33,168 nucleotides of DNA from Chloroflexota bacterium (lineage in GTDB: Bacteria > Chloroflexota > Dehalococcoidia > JACQGW01), in the NCBI GenBank assembly GCA_016199325.1, contig JACQGW010000387.1, positions 1 to 33,168 of the forward strand, written 5' to 3'. Position numbers and translations under genes: made by a program. The notes beneath the pieces are model-generated. The model was not told where the DNA came from. It was given only the letters and a program-made list of their open reading frames with translations, and did not search any database. Below, in pieces: positions 6,455-13,797 of this stretch; the first letter of the stretch is position 1; each line of letters opens with the position of its first letter.

Positions 6455-8809
6455 TCAAGCCCGCACCTGATGGCTGCGGCGCGTCCGAGTCGGTCGGCCA
6501 TCGGCCTGGTCTGGGGGGCGCGGCTGCTCGCCCTTCTTCCGCAGCATGTCCTGATCTGCCTCCCGCAGCAGGGTATCGACGGTGTCGGGAGGAGTCAGGC
6601 TGAACGCCATGCCGATGCTGCATTGAACGGCCGCCGTGAGCCCGCGCCGGGGGATGATCTCCGATAGTCTCCGCTCCACCCGTGCGGCGACCAGCTCGGC
6701 AACCTTCGGTCCAACGTCTGCCAGCAGGACGACGAATTCGTCTCCGCCATAGCGCGCGACCAGGTCGGTGCTGCGGGTGACCTCCTTCAGCGCGTCGGCA
6801 ACGGTGCGGAGCACCTCGTCCCCTGCTGCATAGCCAAAACGATCGTTGATCGTCTTGAGATTCACGACGTCCAGAAGCAGCAAGAGGACGCTGGTGCGGC
6901 GGCGGCGGGCGCCGGCTGCCAGCGCCCGGTACTGATCGTAGAACGCTCGCCGGCTGGCCAGCCCCGTCACCGGATCGGGCGCATAGCGGGCGAGGAGGCG
7001 ATCGGCATCGGCGAGCCGCCGCGACAGCACCCGCAACAGGGCGATCGCCAGGTCCGACGACCCCTGAAGGACCTGCAAGAACTCCTGGCGTGGCAAGACG
7101 AGGCAGTGGGTGGGCTCGGTGGCGACGACCGTAGCCGTCCGCGGCTGGTCGCTGAGGATCCCGAGCTCGCCGATGATCTCGCCCTGGCCAAGCTCCCCCA
7201 GGATCAGCCCCACCTGGGGGATGTCCGGCGTCGCTTCGGTAATCCGGACTCGCCCGGAAAGCACGACGAGCAGGCTGTCGGCGGGATCGTTCTGCTGGAT
7301 CACGGACTGGCCGGCCTGGTAAACCTGTTCCGTAGCACGAGTCGCCAGGAACTCCAGTTGGTCACGGCCGAGCGGCCGGAAGAGCGGCACCGACGCCAGG
7401 ATGTTGACGCGCTGCGCGATAGCATCGGTCTGATCCTTGCGGGCATCCGCGTCGCAGCTCGAGTGGTCAGGAGGCGACCCGGCCGGCTGGGCCGAGCGAT
7501 CGGCCGAAACACCCGCGGCTACGGAGGATCGGGCCAACCAGGCACGGACGCGCGTCCGCAGCGTCGGCGCGCTGACGGGCCTTGCCAGGCAGTCGGTCGC
7601 GCCGGCGTCGGCGCTCCGTAGAGCCGCCGCTGCGTCCGGTGTGCCGGTGAGGAGCAAGACCGGAAGATCGGGCCGTTCCAGCCGGCTGCGCAACGGGCGG
7701 ATCAGCGCGGCACCATCCCCATCCGAGAGCTGCGCGTCGACGATGACCAGATCGGGGGCGAGATCACGGACCTGGTGGAGCGCAGCGCGCTGGCCGAGCA
7801 GGTTCAGCAGCACCAGGCCGTCTTCGGCCAGCGCCTGGCCGATGGCCGATGCCTGGCCTTCGTCGGCACTGACCAACAGGACGCGCCTGCCGGCGATGGG
7901 GCGGCTCTTCAGAGCCGAGAGCGCCACGACGGCGGAGGCGTGGCCGTTGCCGTGCAGCTCGATCTCCTGCCCTTCGGCCGCAGCAAAAACCTCCAGCGTC
8001 CCTCCCCGCGCCGCGACGCGCGCACGCGCGCGAGCTTCCAGGCTCGCCACCGCCGCATCGTCGCGGCTCGGATCGTGATGGAAGAGCGCCAGCCTGGCAG
8101 CGCCGGCTGCCAGTGCGACGTCCGTGGCGTACTCGATGGTGCTGTGGCCCCAACCGAGCCTGGTCTCGTACTCCTCCTCGACGTACTGGGCGTCGTGAAT
8201 GACCAGGTCCGCCCGTTCCAGAAACGCGATGTGGTGCTGGTCGCCGGGGTGGTGAAAGGCCGCGCCGGCGGATTTCCAGAACGGCTCGTGGTCGGCCGCG
8301 TACGCCAGCGTGGCGGCGCCGCTCACGATGCGATAGGCGAAGTTGGGCGCGGTGTGGTTCAGGTACTGGGTCTCGACAAAGACTTCGCCGACGCGGAAGA
8401 ACCCTTCCTCCAGCTCGGTGAAATGGATCCGGCTCCGCAGATCGCGCAGCTTCACCGGGAAGTAGGAGTACTGCATCTGCCCGGCCAGGGCGTCCTCCAG
8501 GCTGCGCTGAAAACCGGCCGGCGCGTAGATGTTGAGCTCGGTATCCGGCAGGAAGGCCGGGGTGAAGAAGGGAAACCCCTGGATATGATCCCAGTGGGTA
8601 TGGCCAATGAACAGGTGGATCCGCATCGGTCGCGGCACGGTGCCCAGCAGGTGCAGGCCCAGCGATCGGATGCCGGTGCCGCAGTCCAGCACGATCAGGG
8701 TCCCATCGTCGGCGCGGACTTCGACACACGGCGTGTTGCCGCCGTATCTGGTGGTCTGTAGTCCGGGTGACGCAATCGATCCGCGTGTCCCCCAGAACCG
8801 CACGTCCAT
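6455..8809 (-). CDS. Four-domain signalling protein: metallo-beta-lactamase fold, receiver, cNMP-binding and GGDEF diguanylate cyclase (784 aa)
   Basis: Residues 1-290 are a metallo-hydrolase of the RNase Z/PhnP-like branch (MDVRFWGTRGSI; HTHWDH at 70-75; IHDAQY Asp206; His244/245). Residues about 307-430 form a response-regulator receiver with Asp358 as acceptor, but the usual Lys is Arg410 and the acidic pair is shifted (Asp316, Glu317), so phosphorylation is uncertain. Residues about 470-600 are a cyclic-nucleotide-binding domain with an intact phosphate-binding cassette (GELGILSDQPRTA, Glu548 and Arg557). Residues about 610-755 are GGDEF with intact YGGDEF (687-692), first metal Asp647 and an RxxD inhibitory site (Arg679-Asp682). 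It should make c-di-GMP under control of cNMP, with feedback inhibition. Membrane segments are absent. A promoter lies at 8915-8942; hutI follows. Confidence 0.9.
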   Translation of the reverse strand: MDVRFWGTRGSIASPGLQTTRYGGNTPCVEVRADDGTLIVLDCGTGIRSLGLHLLGTVPRPMRIHLFIGHTHWDHIQGFPFFTPAFLPDTELNIYAPAGFQRSLEDALAGQMQYSYFPVKLRDLRSRIHFTELEEGFFRVGEVFVETQYLNHTAPNFAYRIVSGAATLAYAADHEPFWKSAGAAFHHPGDQHHIAFLERADLVIHDAQYVEEEYETRLGWGHSTIEYATDVALAAGAARLALFHHDPSRDDAAVASLEARARARVAARGGTLEVFAAAEGQEIELHGNGHASAVVALSALKSRPIAGRRVLLVSADEGQASAIGQALAEDGLVLLNLLGQRAALHQVRDLAPDLVIVDAQLSDGDGAALIRPLRSRLERPDLPVLLLTGTPDAAAALRSADAGATDCLARPVSAPTLRTRVRAWLARSSVAAGVSADRSAQPAGSPPDHSSCDADARKDQTDAIAQRVNILASVPLFRPLGRDQLEFLATRATEQVYQAGQSVIQQNDPADSLLVVLSGRVRITEATPDIPQVGLILGELGQGEIIGELGILSDQPRTATVVATEPTHCLVLPRQEFLQVLQGSSDLAIALLRVLSRRLADADRLLARYAPDPVTGLASRRAFYDQYRALAAGARRRRTSVLLLLLDVVNLKTINDRFGYAAGDEVLRTVADALKEVTRSTDLVARYGGDEFVVLLADVGPKVAELVAARVERRLSEIIPRRGLTAAVQCSIGMAFSLTPPDTVDTLLREADQDMLRKKGEQPRPPDQADGRPTRTRRSHQVRA

Positions 8810-8914
8810 GGTTGCCGTCTCTTTCAGGATCTATCCGGAGCGCCCGGCAGGCGCCACGTCTATTCGTGTTACCGGCCGCGGCGCCGGACCCGCGACTGAC
8901 CGCCCAATGTCACA

Positions 8915-8942
8915 ATGGTAGCGCGTCTGGACGCAATGTCAA
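8915..8942 (-). promoter_or_regulatory. Probable promoter for the GGDEF fusion gene and hutI
   Basis: Minus strand TTGACA (8942-8937), 16-base spacer, TACCAT (8920-8915). Transcription would begin near 8908, leaving a GC-rich leader of about 100 bases that I could not match to a known riboswitch. The ribosome site before ATG 8809 is weak (AAAGAGA). Confidence 0.55.
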
Positions 8943-8986
8943 GGTCTTTTAGCAGCCTTGTCAGATTCGCGTGGGCTTTCAGCGAC

Positions 8987-9064
8987 CAGCAGTCAGTTCC
9001 CGCCTATCCCCCTGGCGTCGGACTCGCCGCGTCATCCTGCTGAGAGCTGACTGCTGATAGCTGA
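8987..9064. repeat. Inverted repeat and AGCTGA-type repeat at the 3' end of the adenylate cyclase gene
   Basis: CAGCAGTCAG (8987-8996) is repeated inverted as CTGACTGCTG (9047-9056), flanking the stop codon at 9004. The right arm lies in a short-word repeat (9039-9064) built from CTGA-containing words. It is translated as the last residues of the cyclase (VQLSAVSSQQ). No T-run makes it a clear terminator. Confidence 0.55.
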
Positions 9065-11151
9065 ACGCTCGCCAACAGGTCATCCGTATCCGAGCGGATC
9101 CAGTCGTCCGAGATGCCAAAGATGCGAACGGCCTCTTCTCGCCCCTTGACGTGGTCCAGACCCAGCTCGATGCAGGGAATGACCCCTTGCACGAAATCGT
9201 AGACCCCCTCGTTGAAGAGAATCTTGCACGGGTAGTTCTTGGTCAACCCCTCCAGCCGGGAGGCAACGTTCACGGCATCGCCGATGACGGTGTAGTCCAT
9301 GCGGTCCATCGAGCCGATGTTGCCGGAAACGGCCTCGCCGTTGCAGATGCCGATGCCGATCTCGATGGGCACCTCGCCCGCGGCCATGCGCTCCTCGTTG
9401 AACCGCCAGAGCCCGCGGCGCATCGCCACCGCCGCCAGGACGGCCCGCAGCGGGTCGTCGTCGTGGGCGATCGGCGCGCCGAAGACCGCCATGATCGCGT
9501 CGCCGATGTACTTGTCCAGCGTCCCCTCAAACCGAAAGACCTCTTTCACCATGCGCGAGAAGTAGTCGTTGAGCAAAGCCACCACTTCTTCCGCGGTCGC
9601 CCGCTCGGTAATGGTCGTGTACGAGCGGATGTCGGAGAAGAGCACGGTGACCCGCTGCTTGATGCCGCCGAGCGCCTGCTGGTCGCGCTGCGCCAGCACC
9701 TTCTCGGCCACCTCACGCGCGACGTAGCGGCAGAGGGTGCTCATCAGCCGCTGCTCCTGGGTGATATCGTCGGCGACGAGGACGAAGCCCAACGCCTGCC
9801 CCTTGTTATCCCGGAGCGGCAGGACGTTGACGTTCAGGCTCACGAGATCGCCGGCAAGCGTTGTGTACTTCAGGTCATAGCCGGTGTACTCAGCACCGGT
9901 GGCGACCGCGCGCCGGACGGCTTCGACCAGCGCCACGTTCTGTGAGGCGTTCAGGATCTGATCGACCACCAGACCGAACCAGTCCAGGCTCTGGAGACCG
10001 AAGACGCGGACCGCGGCGGGGTTCACCGTGCTGACCACGCCGTCGGGCTGGAGCGTGATCACCGCGGTCGCCATCGAGCGGAGGATGCTCTCGTTGTAGT
10101 TCTTCATGAAGGACACTTGCTGGAAGAGCTGCGCGTTCTTCAGGGCGATGGCGGCCTGAGCGGAGAGCGCCCCCAGCAGATCCTCGTCCTCCGTGTTGAA
10201 AACCCCCTGCCGCTTGTTGAGGATCTGGGTGACGCCGATGATCCGCCCGGTCTCGTCCCGCACCGGCGCGCACAGGATCGTCCTGGTCCGGTAGCCGGTC
10301 CGCCGGTCGACGTCCCGGTTGAAGCGGGGGTCGTCGTACGCCTCCGGAATGTTGATGGTCTCGCCGGTCATTGCGACGTGACCCGCCAGGCCCAGATGCA
10401 TCGGGAAGCGGATCTCGTTCACCTCGGCGCCCTGGGCGACCTTGGACCAGAGCTCGCGGGTGCGGTAGTCCACCAGGAAAAGCGTGCTGCGGTCGGCATC
10501 CATCGCCTGGGTGGTCTTGGCCATGATGGTTGCCAGCAACGGCTCCAGGTCGAGGTTGCCGGAAAGCGTTCGCATGACGTCGAGCAGGATCTCGGTGCGC
10601 TTCATGCGCCGGCGCAGCTCGTCGAGGAGTCGGGCGTTGCGCAGGGCGACCGCCGTCTGGCTGGACAGGATCGCCAGGGTCTCTTCATCCTCGGCGTCGA
10701 AGATGCCGCCGCGCTTGTTCAACACCTGAATGACGCCGAGAATGGTCCCGTCGGCCTCCTTGACCGGCATGCACAGAATCGTCCTGGTGCGATAGCCGGT
10801 CCGGCGATCGACGTCCCGGTTGAAGCGGGGGTCGTCGTACGCTTCAGGGATGTTGATGATCTCCCCGGTCATGGCGACGTGCCCCGCGAGGCCCAGGTGC
10901 ATCGGGAAGCGGATCTCGTTGACGCCAACCCCCTGGGCTACCTTCGACCAGAGCTCCCGGGTGGCGAAGTCGACGAGGAACAGCGTGCTCCGATCGGCGT
11001 CGAGAATCTGGGTGGTCTTCTGCATGACCACCCGGAGCAAGGAATCGGCGTCCAGCTCCTGCGCGAGGGCGCGGCCCACGTCCAGAAGAGCCGTGAGCTT
11101 GGCGATCCGCCGGTCCGGGGCATCCGTCGGAGGAACGCCTATCGAAACCAA
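9004..11151 (-). CDS. GAF-GAF-PAS class III adenylate cyclase (715 aa)
   Basis: GAF1 spans about 28-175, GAF2 about 198-343, PAS about 350-465, and the cyclase catalytic domain about 495-680. Catalytic residues are complete: metal Asp507 (FSDIRSY) and Asp551 (KYIGDAIM), adenine-specifying Lys547 and Asp619, transition-state Asn628 and Arg632. That Lys/Asp pair indicates cAMP, not cGMP. Both GAF domains keep the NKFDE fingerprint of cyclic-nucleotide-binding GAFs (Asn145, Lys146, Phe151, Asp155, Glu156; Asn312, Lys313, Phe318, Asp322, Glu323), as in cyanobacterial CyaB enzymes, implying allosteric control by cNMP. No membrane helices, so cytoplasmic. Start: TTG 11151 with GGAGAGG 6 bases upstream; GTG 11166, at the predicted transcription start, is a leaderless alternative. 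The longer frame to 11307 runs antisense through the riboswitch and is unlikely. The tail after about residue 695 is repeat-derived. Confidence 0.92.
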   Translation of the reverse strand: MVSIGVPPTDAPDRRIAKLTALLDVGRALAQELDADSLLRVVMQKTTQILDADRSTLFLVDFATRELWSKVAQGVGVNEIRFPMHLGLAGHVAMTGEIINIPEAYDDPRFNRDVDRRTGYRTRTILCMPVKEADGTILGVIQVLNKRGGIFDAEDEETLAILSSQTAVALRNARLLDELRRRMKRTEILLDVMRTLSGNLDLEPLLATIMAKTTQAMDADRSTLFLVDYRTRELWSKVAQGAEVNEIRFPMHLGLAGHVAMTGETINIPEAYDDPRFNRDVDRRTGYRTRTILCAPVRDETGRIIGVTQILNKRQGVFNTEDEDLLGALSAQAAIALKNAQLFQQVSFMKNYNESILRSMATAVITLQPDGVVSTVNPAAVRVFGLQSLDWFGLVVDQILNASQNVALVEAVRRAVATGAEYTGYDLKYTTLAGDLVSLNVNVLPLRDNKGQALGFVLVADDITQEQRLMSTLCRYVAREVAEKVLAQRDQQALGGIKQRVTVLFSDIRSYTTITERATAEEVVALLNDYFSRMVKEVFRFEGTLDKYIGDAIMAVFGAPIAHDDDPLRAVLAAVAMRRGLWRFNEERMAAGEVPIEIGIGICNGEAVSGNIGSMDRMDYTVIGDAVNVASRLEGLTKNYPCKILFNEGVYDFVQGVIPCIELGLDHVKGREEAVRIFGISDDWIRSDTDDLLASVQLSAVSSQQDDAASPTPGG

Positions 11152-11172
11152 TGCATGCCTCTCCACTCTGGA

Positions 11173-11201
11173 AGCATACCGGCCGCTGCCGCTGTTGTCA
11201 A
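11173..11201 (-). promoter_or_regulatory. Promoter of the adenylate cyclase gene
   Basis: Minus strand TTGACA (11201-11196), 17-base spacer, TATGCT (11178-11173). Transcription would start at about 11166, giving either a leaderless GTG start there or a 15-base leader before TTG 11151. Its -35 box touches that of the opposite promoter. Confidence 0.75.
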
Positions 11202-11230
11202 TTGACAGGCTTCGAGCCACGTGGTATGAT
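11202..11230 (+). promoter_or_regulatory. Promoter of the cobalamin operon
   Basis: TTGACA (11202-11207), 17-base spacer, TATGAT (11225-11230): a near-consensus sigma-70 promoter. Transcription would begin near 11237, just before the riboswitch. The sequence TGTCAATTGACA (11196-11207) is a perfect palindrome made by the two divergent -35 boxes. Confidence 0.85.
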
Positions 11231-11239
11231 GCGCCACGA

Positions 11240-11395
11240 ATCGAATAGCGAATGGCTGGAGTGCTCCGTCGGAGCCCGAAGAGCGAAGTGCGGTGGGAAT
11301 CCGCCACTGTCTCGCAACTGTGAATCCCGGCCGCCGGGGGCGATGCCGTCAGGGCGTCCCTCCACCGGGGAAGTCAGGTCGCCTACTCTAGCCGC
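11240..11395 (+). promoter_or_regulatory. Cobalamin (AdoCbl-type) riboswitch
   Basis: The core is recognisable: a GGTGGGAATCCGCCACTG block at 11292-11309, CGCAACTGTGA at 11313-11323, and the B12-box variant GTCAGGTCGCC at 11373-11383. This is the usual pattern of cobalamin riboswitches in high-GC bacteria. Boundaries are approximate. It follows the operon promoter directly and precedes two intrinsic terminators and btuC, so it most likely acts by premature termination when adenosylcobalamin is bound. The downstream genes are all cobalamin transport and synthesis genes, in agreement. Confidence 0.92.
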
Positions 11396-11444
11396 TGCCG
11401 ATGCCTTCGACGAAAAGGTCAGGCTGACGGGGAGATGATCCCGT

Positions 11445-11479
11445 CCCTCTGTCCTGTTGTGCGGGCAGGGGGTTTTTTT
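11445..11479 (+). terminator. First intrinsic terminator of the riboswitch expression platform
   Basis: A ten-pair stem (11445-11454 with 11463-11472, two G-U pairs) is followed by seven T (11473-11479). A smaller hairpin GACGGG/CCCGTC (11426-11431 with 11440-11445) ends on the first base of its 5' arm and may compete with it. Confidence 0.85.
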
Positions 11480-11481
11480 GA

Positions 11482-11506
11482 CCCCGCCGAGCGAAGGCGG
11501 GGTTTT
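11482..11506 (+). terminator. Second, tandem intrinsic terminator
   Basis: CCCCGCC (11482-11488) pairs with GGCGGGG (11496-11502), a seven-base loop between, followed by TTTTCGTTT. It lies three bases after the first terminator's T-run and ends 13 bases before the btuC start. Confidence 0.8.
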
Positions 11507-11519
11507 CGTTTGGTGGAGG

Positions 11520-12650
11520 ATGGGGATTAACTGGAGTCCAGGCGCTCTCCAACGACGGGGTCGACCGGCGACCGATCAATCGGCATTTGCGGCAGCGGCG
11601 GCGCCGGCGGCACGGGCGCGGGCTGCGACGCGGTTGGTCCTCGGCGGTGGGGTCCTGTTGCTGGCGTTTGCCATCACTGCCGTCGTCGCGGCGGCGCTCG
11701 GGCCAGCCCGTGTGCCGGTCCAGGCGAGCGCGGCCATCGTGCTGCACCGGCTGGGCTTGTCCACGGGCGCGTTCACCCGGACGGAGCAGCAGATCGTCGA
11801 GCAGATCCGGCTGCCCCGGATTGCCGTCGCCGGTCTGGCGGGTGCGGCGCTGGCGCTGTCGGGCGCCGTCCTTCAGGGCATCTTTCGGAATCCGATGGCC
11901 GACCCCGGCGTCATTGGACTCTCCAGCGGCGCCGCGCTCGGCGCCGTCATCGCCCTCTCGTCCGGCCTCGCCGGCCGGCACGCGCTGGCGCTGCCGGCTC
12001 TCGCCTTTGCCGGCGCACTGGTGGCCGCGCTGGTGGTCGTCGGCATCGCCCTGCCGGGAAGCCGAGCCCCGGTTGCCACACTTCTGTTGGCCGGCATTGC
12101 CGTCAGCGCCTTCTTCGGCGCCGGGACGTCGGCGATCATCTCCTTCTCCGAGGACCGCGAACGGCTGCGCGAGATGGTGTTCTGGCTCATGGGCGGCCTC
12201 GAGAACCGGAGCTGGGCGCACGCCGGCCTCATCGCCGGGCCAATCCTGGCGGGATCGCTCGTCGTGTTCGCCTTTGCGCGCGACCTGAACCTGTTGACGC
12301 TGGGGGAGGAGGAAGCCCGAGGGCTGGGTGTCGTCACCGGCCGCGTTCGGCTGACGCTGCTGGCGGCGTCGGCGCTGATGACGGCTGTGGCTGTTGCCGT
12401 GAGCGGAACGATCGCGTTCGTGGGGCTGATCGTGCCACACCTGCTGCGACTCGTCGTCGGTCCGGACCATCGGGTGCTGCTCCCGCTCTCGGCGCTGGGC
12501 GGCGCGTTCTTCCTCCTGGTCGCAGACACGGTTGCCCGATTGCTGGTCCAGCCGGCGGAGCTGCGGGTCGGGATCGTGACGTCGAGCATCGGCGCGCCGT
12601 TCTTCCTGTACCTGCTCCATCGGAACCGCCGAAAGACCTTTGCTTTGTGA
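11520..12650 (+). CDS. btuC: Vitamin B12 ABC transporter permease, FecCD family (376 aa)
   Basis: Forms the membrane channel that passes corrinoids handed over by BtuF, driven by BtuD. About nine or ten hydrophobic helices are visible, with the FecCD landmarks GAVLQGIFRNPMADPGVIGL (near residue 125), a FVGLIVPHLLRL block and the C-terminal SSIGAPFFLYLL. Length is typical after allowing for an extra Ala/Arg-rich N-terminal stretch of about 35 residues before the first helix. Start at ATG 11520 is the first in-frame start beyond the terminators; GGTGGAGG abuts it closely, so initiation may be weak or begin slightly elsewhere. It is the first gene under the riboswitch. FecCD permeases also carry ferric siderophores; B12 is assigned from the riboswitch and neighbours. 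Confidence 0.9.
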   Translation: MGINWSPGALQRRGRPATDQSAFAAAAAPAARARAATRLVLGGGVLLLAFAITAVVAAALGPARVPVQASAAIVLHRLGLSTGAFTRTEQQIVEQIRLPRIAVAGLAGAALALSGAVLQGIFRNPMADPGVIGLSSGAALGAVIALSSGLAGRHALALPALAFAGALVAALVVVGIALPGSRAPVATLLLAGIAVSAFFGAGTSAIISFSEDRERLREMVFWLMGGLENRSWAHAGLIAGPILAGSLVVFAFARDLNLLTLGEEEARGLGVVTGRVRLTLLAASALMTAVAVAVSGTIAFVGLIVPHLLRLVVGPDHRVLLPLSALGGAFFLLVADTVARLLVQPAELRVGIVTSSIGAPFFLYLLHRNRRKTFAL

Positions 12651-12652
12651 GG

Positions 12653-12678
12653 TCATGCGTCGTGCGTCATGCGTCATG
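12653..12678. repeat. Short-word tandem repeat (TCATGCG units) between btuC and btuF
   Basis: About 3.7 copies of a seven-base word (TCATGCG, TCGTGCG, TCATGCG, TCATG) directly after the btuC stop. CGTCATGCGTCA (12665-12676) recurs in inverted orientation at 23257-23268 in the cobT-cobS spacer. Confidence 0.7.
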
Positions 12679-12727
12679 CCAATCGAAGCGTCGATAGACC
12701 GATACGATACCCTGTGAGAGAGAGCCC

Positions 12728-13792
12728 ATGAGATTGCTGCGATGCGCGCTGTTCGTTCTGGTCACGCTGGCGGCCTGTGTGCCGGCAACGCCCCCGGCGC
12801 CCTCCGCCGGCCCAACGTCCGCGCCTGTCGTCACGGGAGTGGCAGTAGCGTCGCCGGGTCTAGCGCCGGCCGCGACCGCCGCGCCTCCTCCGGCGACGCC
12901 AACGCGCGCGGCTCCGGCGCCGAAAACGACGATCGTCGATCGGACGACGGGCTGGCCGCGCAGGGTTCAGGCGGTAAACGGGCTTGTCGAGATCAAGGCG
13001 AAGCCGATGCGCATCCACACGCTCTCGGTCGGCTACGACGAGATCACGTTCCGGCTGGTGGACCCCGGCCGGATTGCGGCCGTTGCCAGGTTTTCAGTGG
13101 ACCCCCGCTATTCGAACGTCGCCGAGCTGGCAAAGCAGGTTCCCACGCAGGTGGGACGGGACGCCGAGGAGGTCATCGCCGCCCGGCCGGACCTCGTCGT
13201 AGCCAGCCCGTTCTCGAACAAAGATCTCGTCCAGCGGCTTGTCGACGCGGGCGTTCCCGTCATCATCACGGACCTGGTGCAGTCGCCGGAGGCTCATGCC
13301 GCCAACATCCGCCTCATGGCGTATCTCTTCGGCGAAGAGGAGCGGGGAGAGGCGCTGGTCAGAGAGCTGGAGGAGCGCCTGGCAGCGATTGACCGCATTG
13401 TCCAGCCGAAGCCTGCCGGCGCACGGCAGCGGGTGCTGATGCTCGTCGCCAAGAACTTCACGCCGGGTGAGGGGTCGACGGAGGACGCGGTGATCCGGCG
13501 AGCCGGCGGAATCAACGTTGCCGCCGAGGCGGGCATCAAGGGAAACAAGCAGATCAGCCTGGAAACCATCCCCGAGATGAAGCCCGACGTGATCCTCCTG
13601 GCGGAGGTCGACCTTGCCAAGCCCGAGCTCGCCGAACCGGTGACCGGCCATCCCGCGCTCCAGGAGGTTCCCGCGATCAAGAACAAGCGAATCGTCCCCG
13701 TGCGCCAGGCATACTTCAATACCCTGTCTCATTGGAATGTTCGAGGCATCGAAGATCTGGCAAAGATCCTCTATCCGGACGACTTCCGTTGA
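12728..13792 (+). CDS. btuF: Cobalamin-binding lipoprotein of the ABC transporter (354 aa)
   Basis: A signal peptide with lipobox LAAC (Cys17) marks a surface lipoprotein anchored outside the cytoplasmic membrane. A Pro/Ala/Thr-rich tether of about 50 residues follows, then a periplasmic-binding-protein fold of the helical-backbone class (PF01497 type): VDRTTGWPRRV, EVIAARPDLVVAS, a long linking helix near 200-225, then AGGINVAAEAG and the closing HWNVRGIEDLAKILYP. It captures corrinoid and delivers it to BtuC. The start ATG 12728 has a GAGAGAGA ribosome site just upstream. It is the second gene of the riboswitch operon, with btuD starting six bases after its stop. Similar proteins bind heme or siderophores, so B12 specificity rests on context. 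Confidence 0.9.
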   Translation: MRLLRCALFVLVTLAACVPATPPAPSAGPTSAPVVTGVAVASPGLAPAATAAPPPATPTRAAPAPKTTIVDRTTGWPRRVQAVNGLVEIKAKPMRIHTLSVGYDEITFRLVDPGRIAAVARFSVDPRYSNVAELAKQVPTQVGRDAEEVIAARPDLVVASPFSNKDLVQRLVDAGVPVIITDLVQSPEAHAANIRLMAYLFGEEERGEALVRELEERLAAIDRIVQPKPAGARQRVLMLVAKNFTPGEGSTEDAVIRRAGGINVAAEAGIKGNKQISLETIPEMKPDVILLAEVDLAKPELAEPVTGHPALQEVPAIKNKRIVPVRQAYFNTLSHWNVRGIEDLAKILYPDDFR

Positions 13793-13797
13793 CGACG

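Noticed and set aside
5148..6470. 440-codon plus-strand frame over hutI
   Set aside because: Antisense of hutI, whose metal-site motifs are unambiguous on the minus strand.
11152..11307. N-terminal extension of the adenylate cyclase to 11307
   Set aside because: It would read antisense through the riboswitch and both divergent promoters; the extension has no domain similarity.
11457..11519. Earlier btuC start at 11457
   Set aside because: The start would be inside the loop of the first terminator, which must be open only when transcription continues; no ribosome site.
11388..12677. 429-codon minus-strand frame over btuC
   Set aside because: Highly charged Gln/Arg-rich shadow with no motifs; btuC on the plus strand is clear.
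12653..12678. CRISPR-like or minisatellite array in operon spacers
   Set aside because: Units are seven or eight bases with no spacers; too short for CRISPR and only three to six copies.
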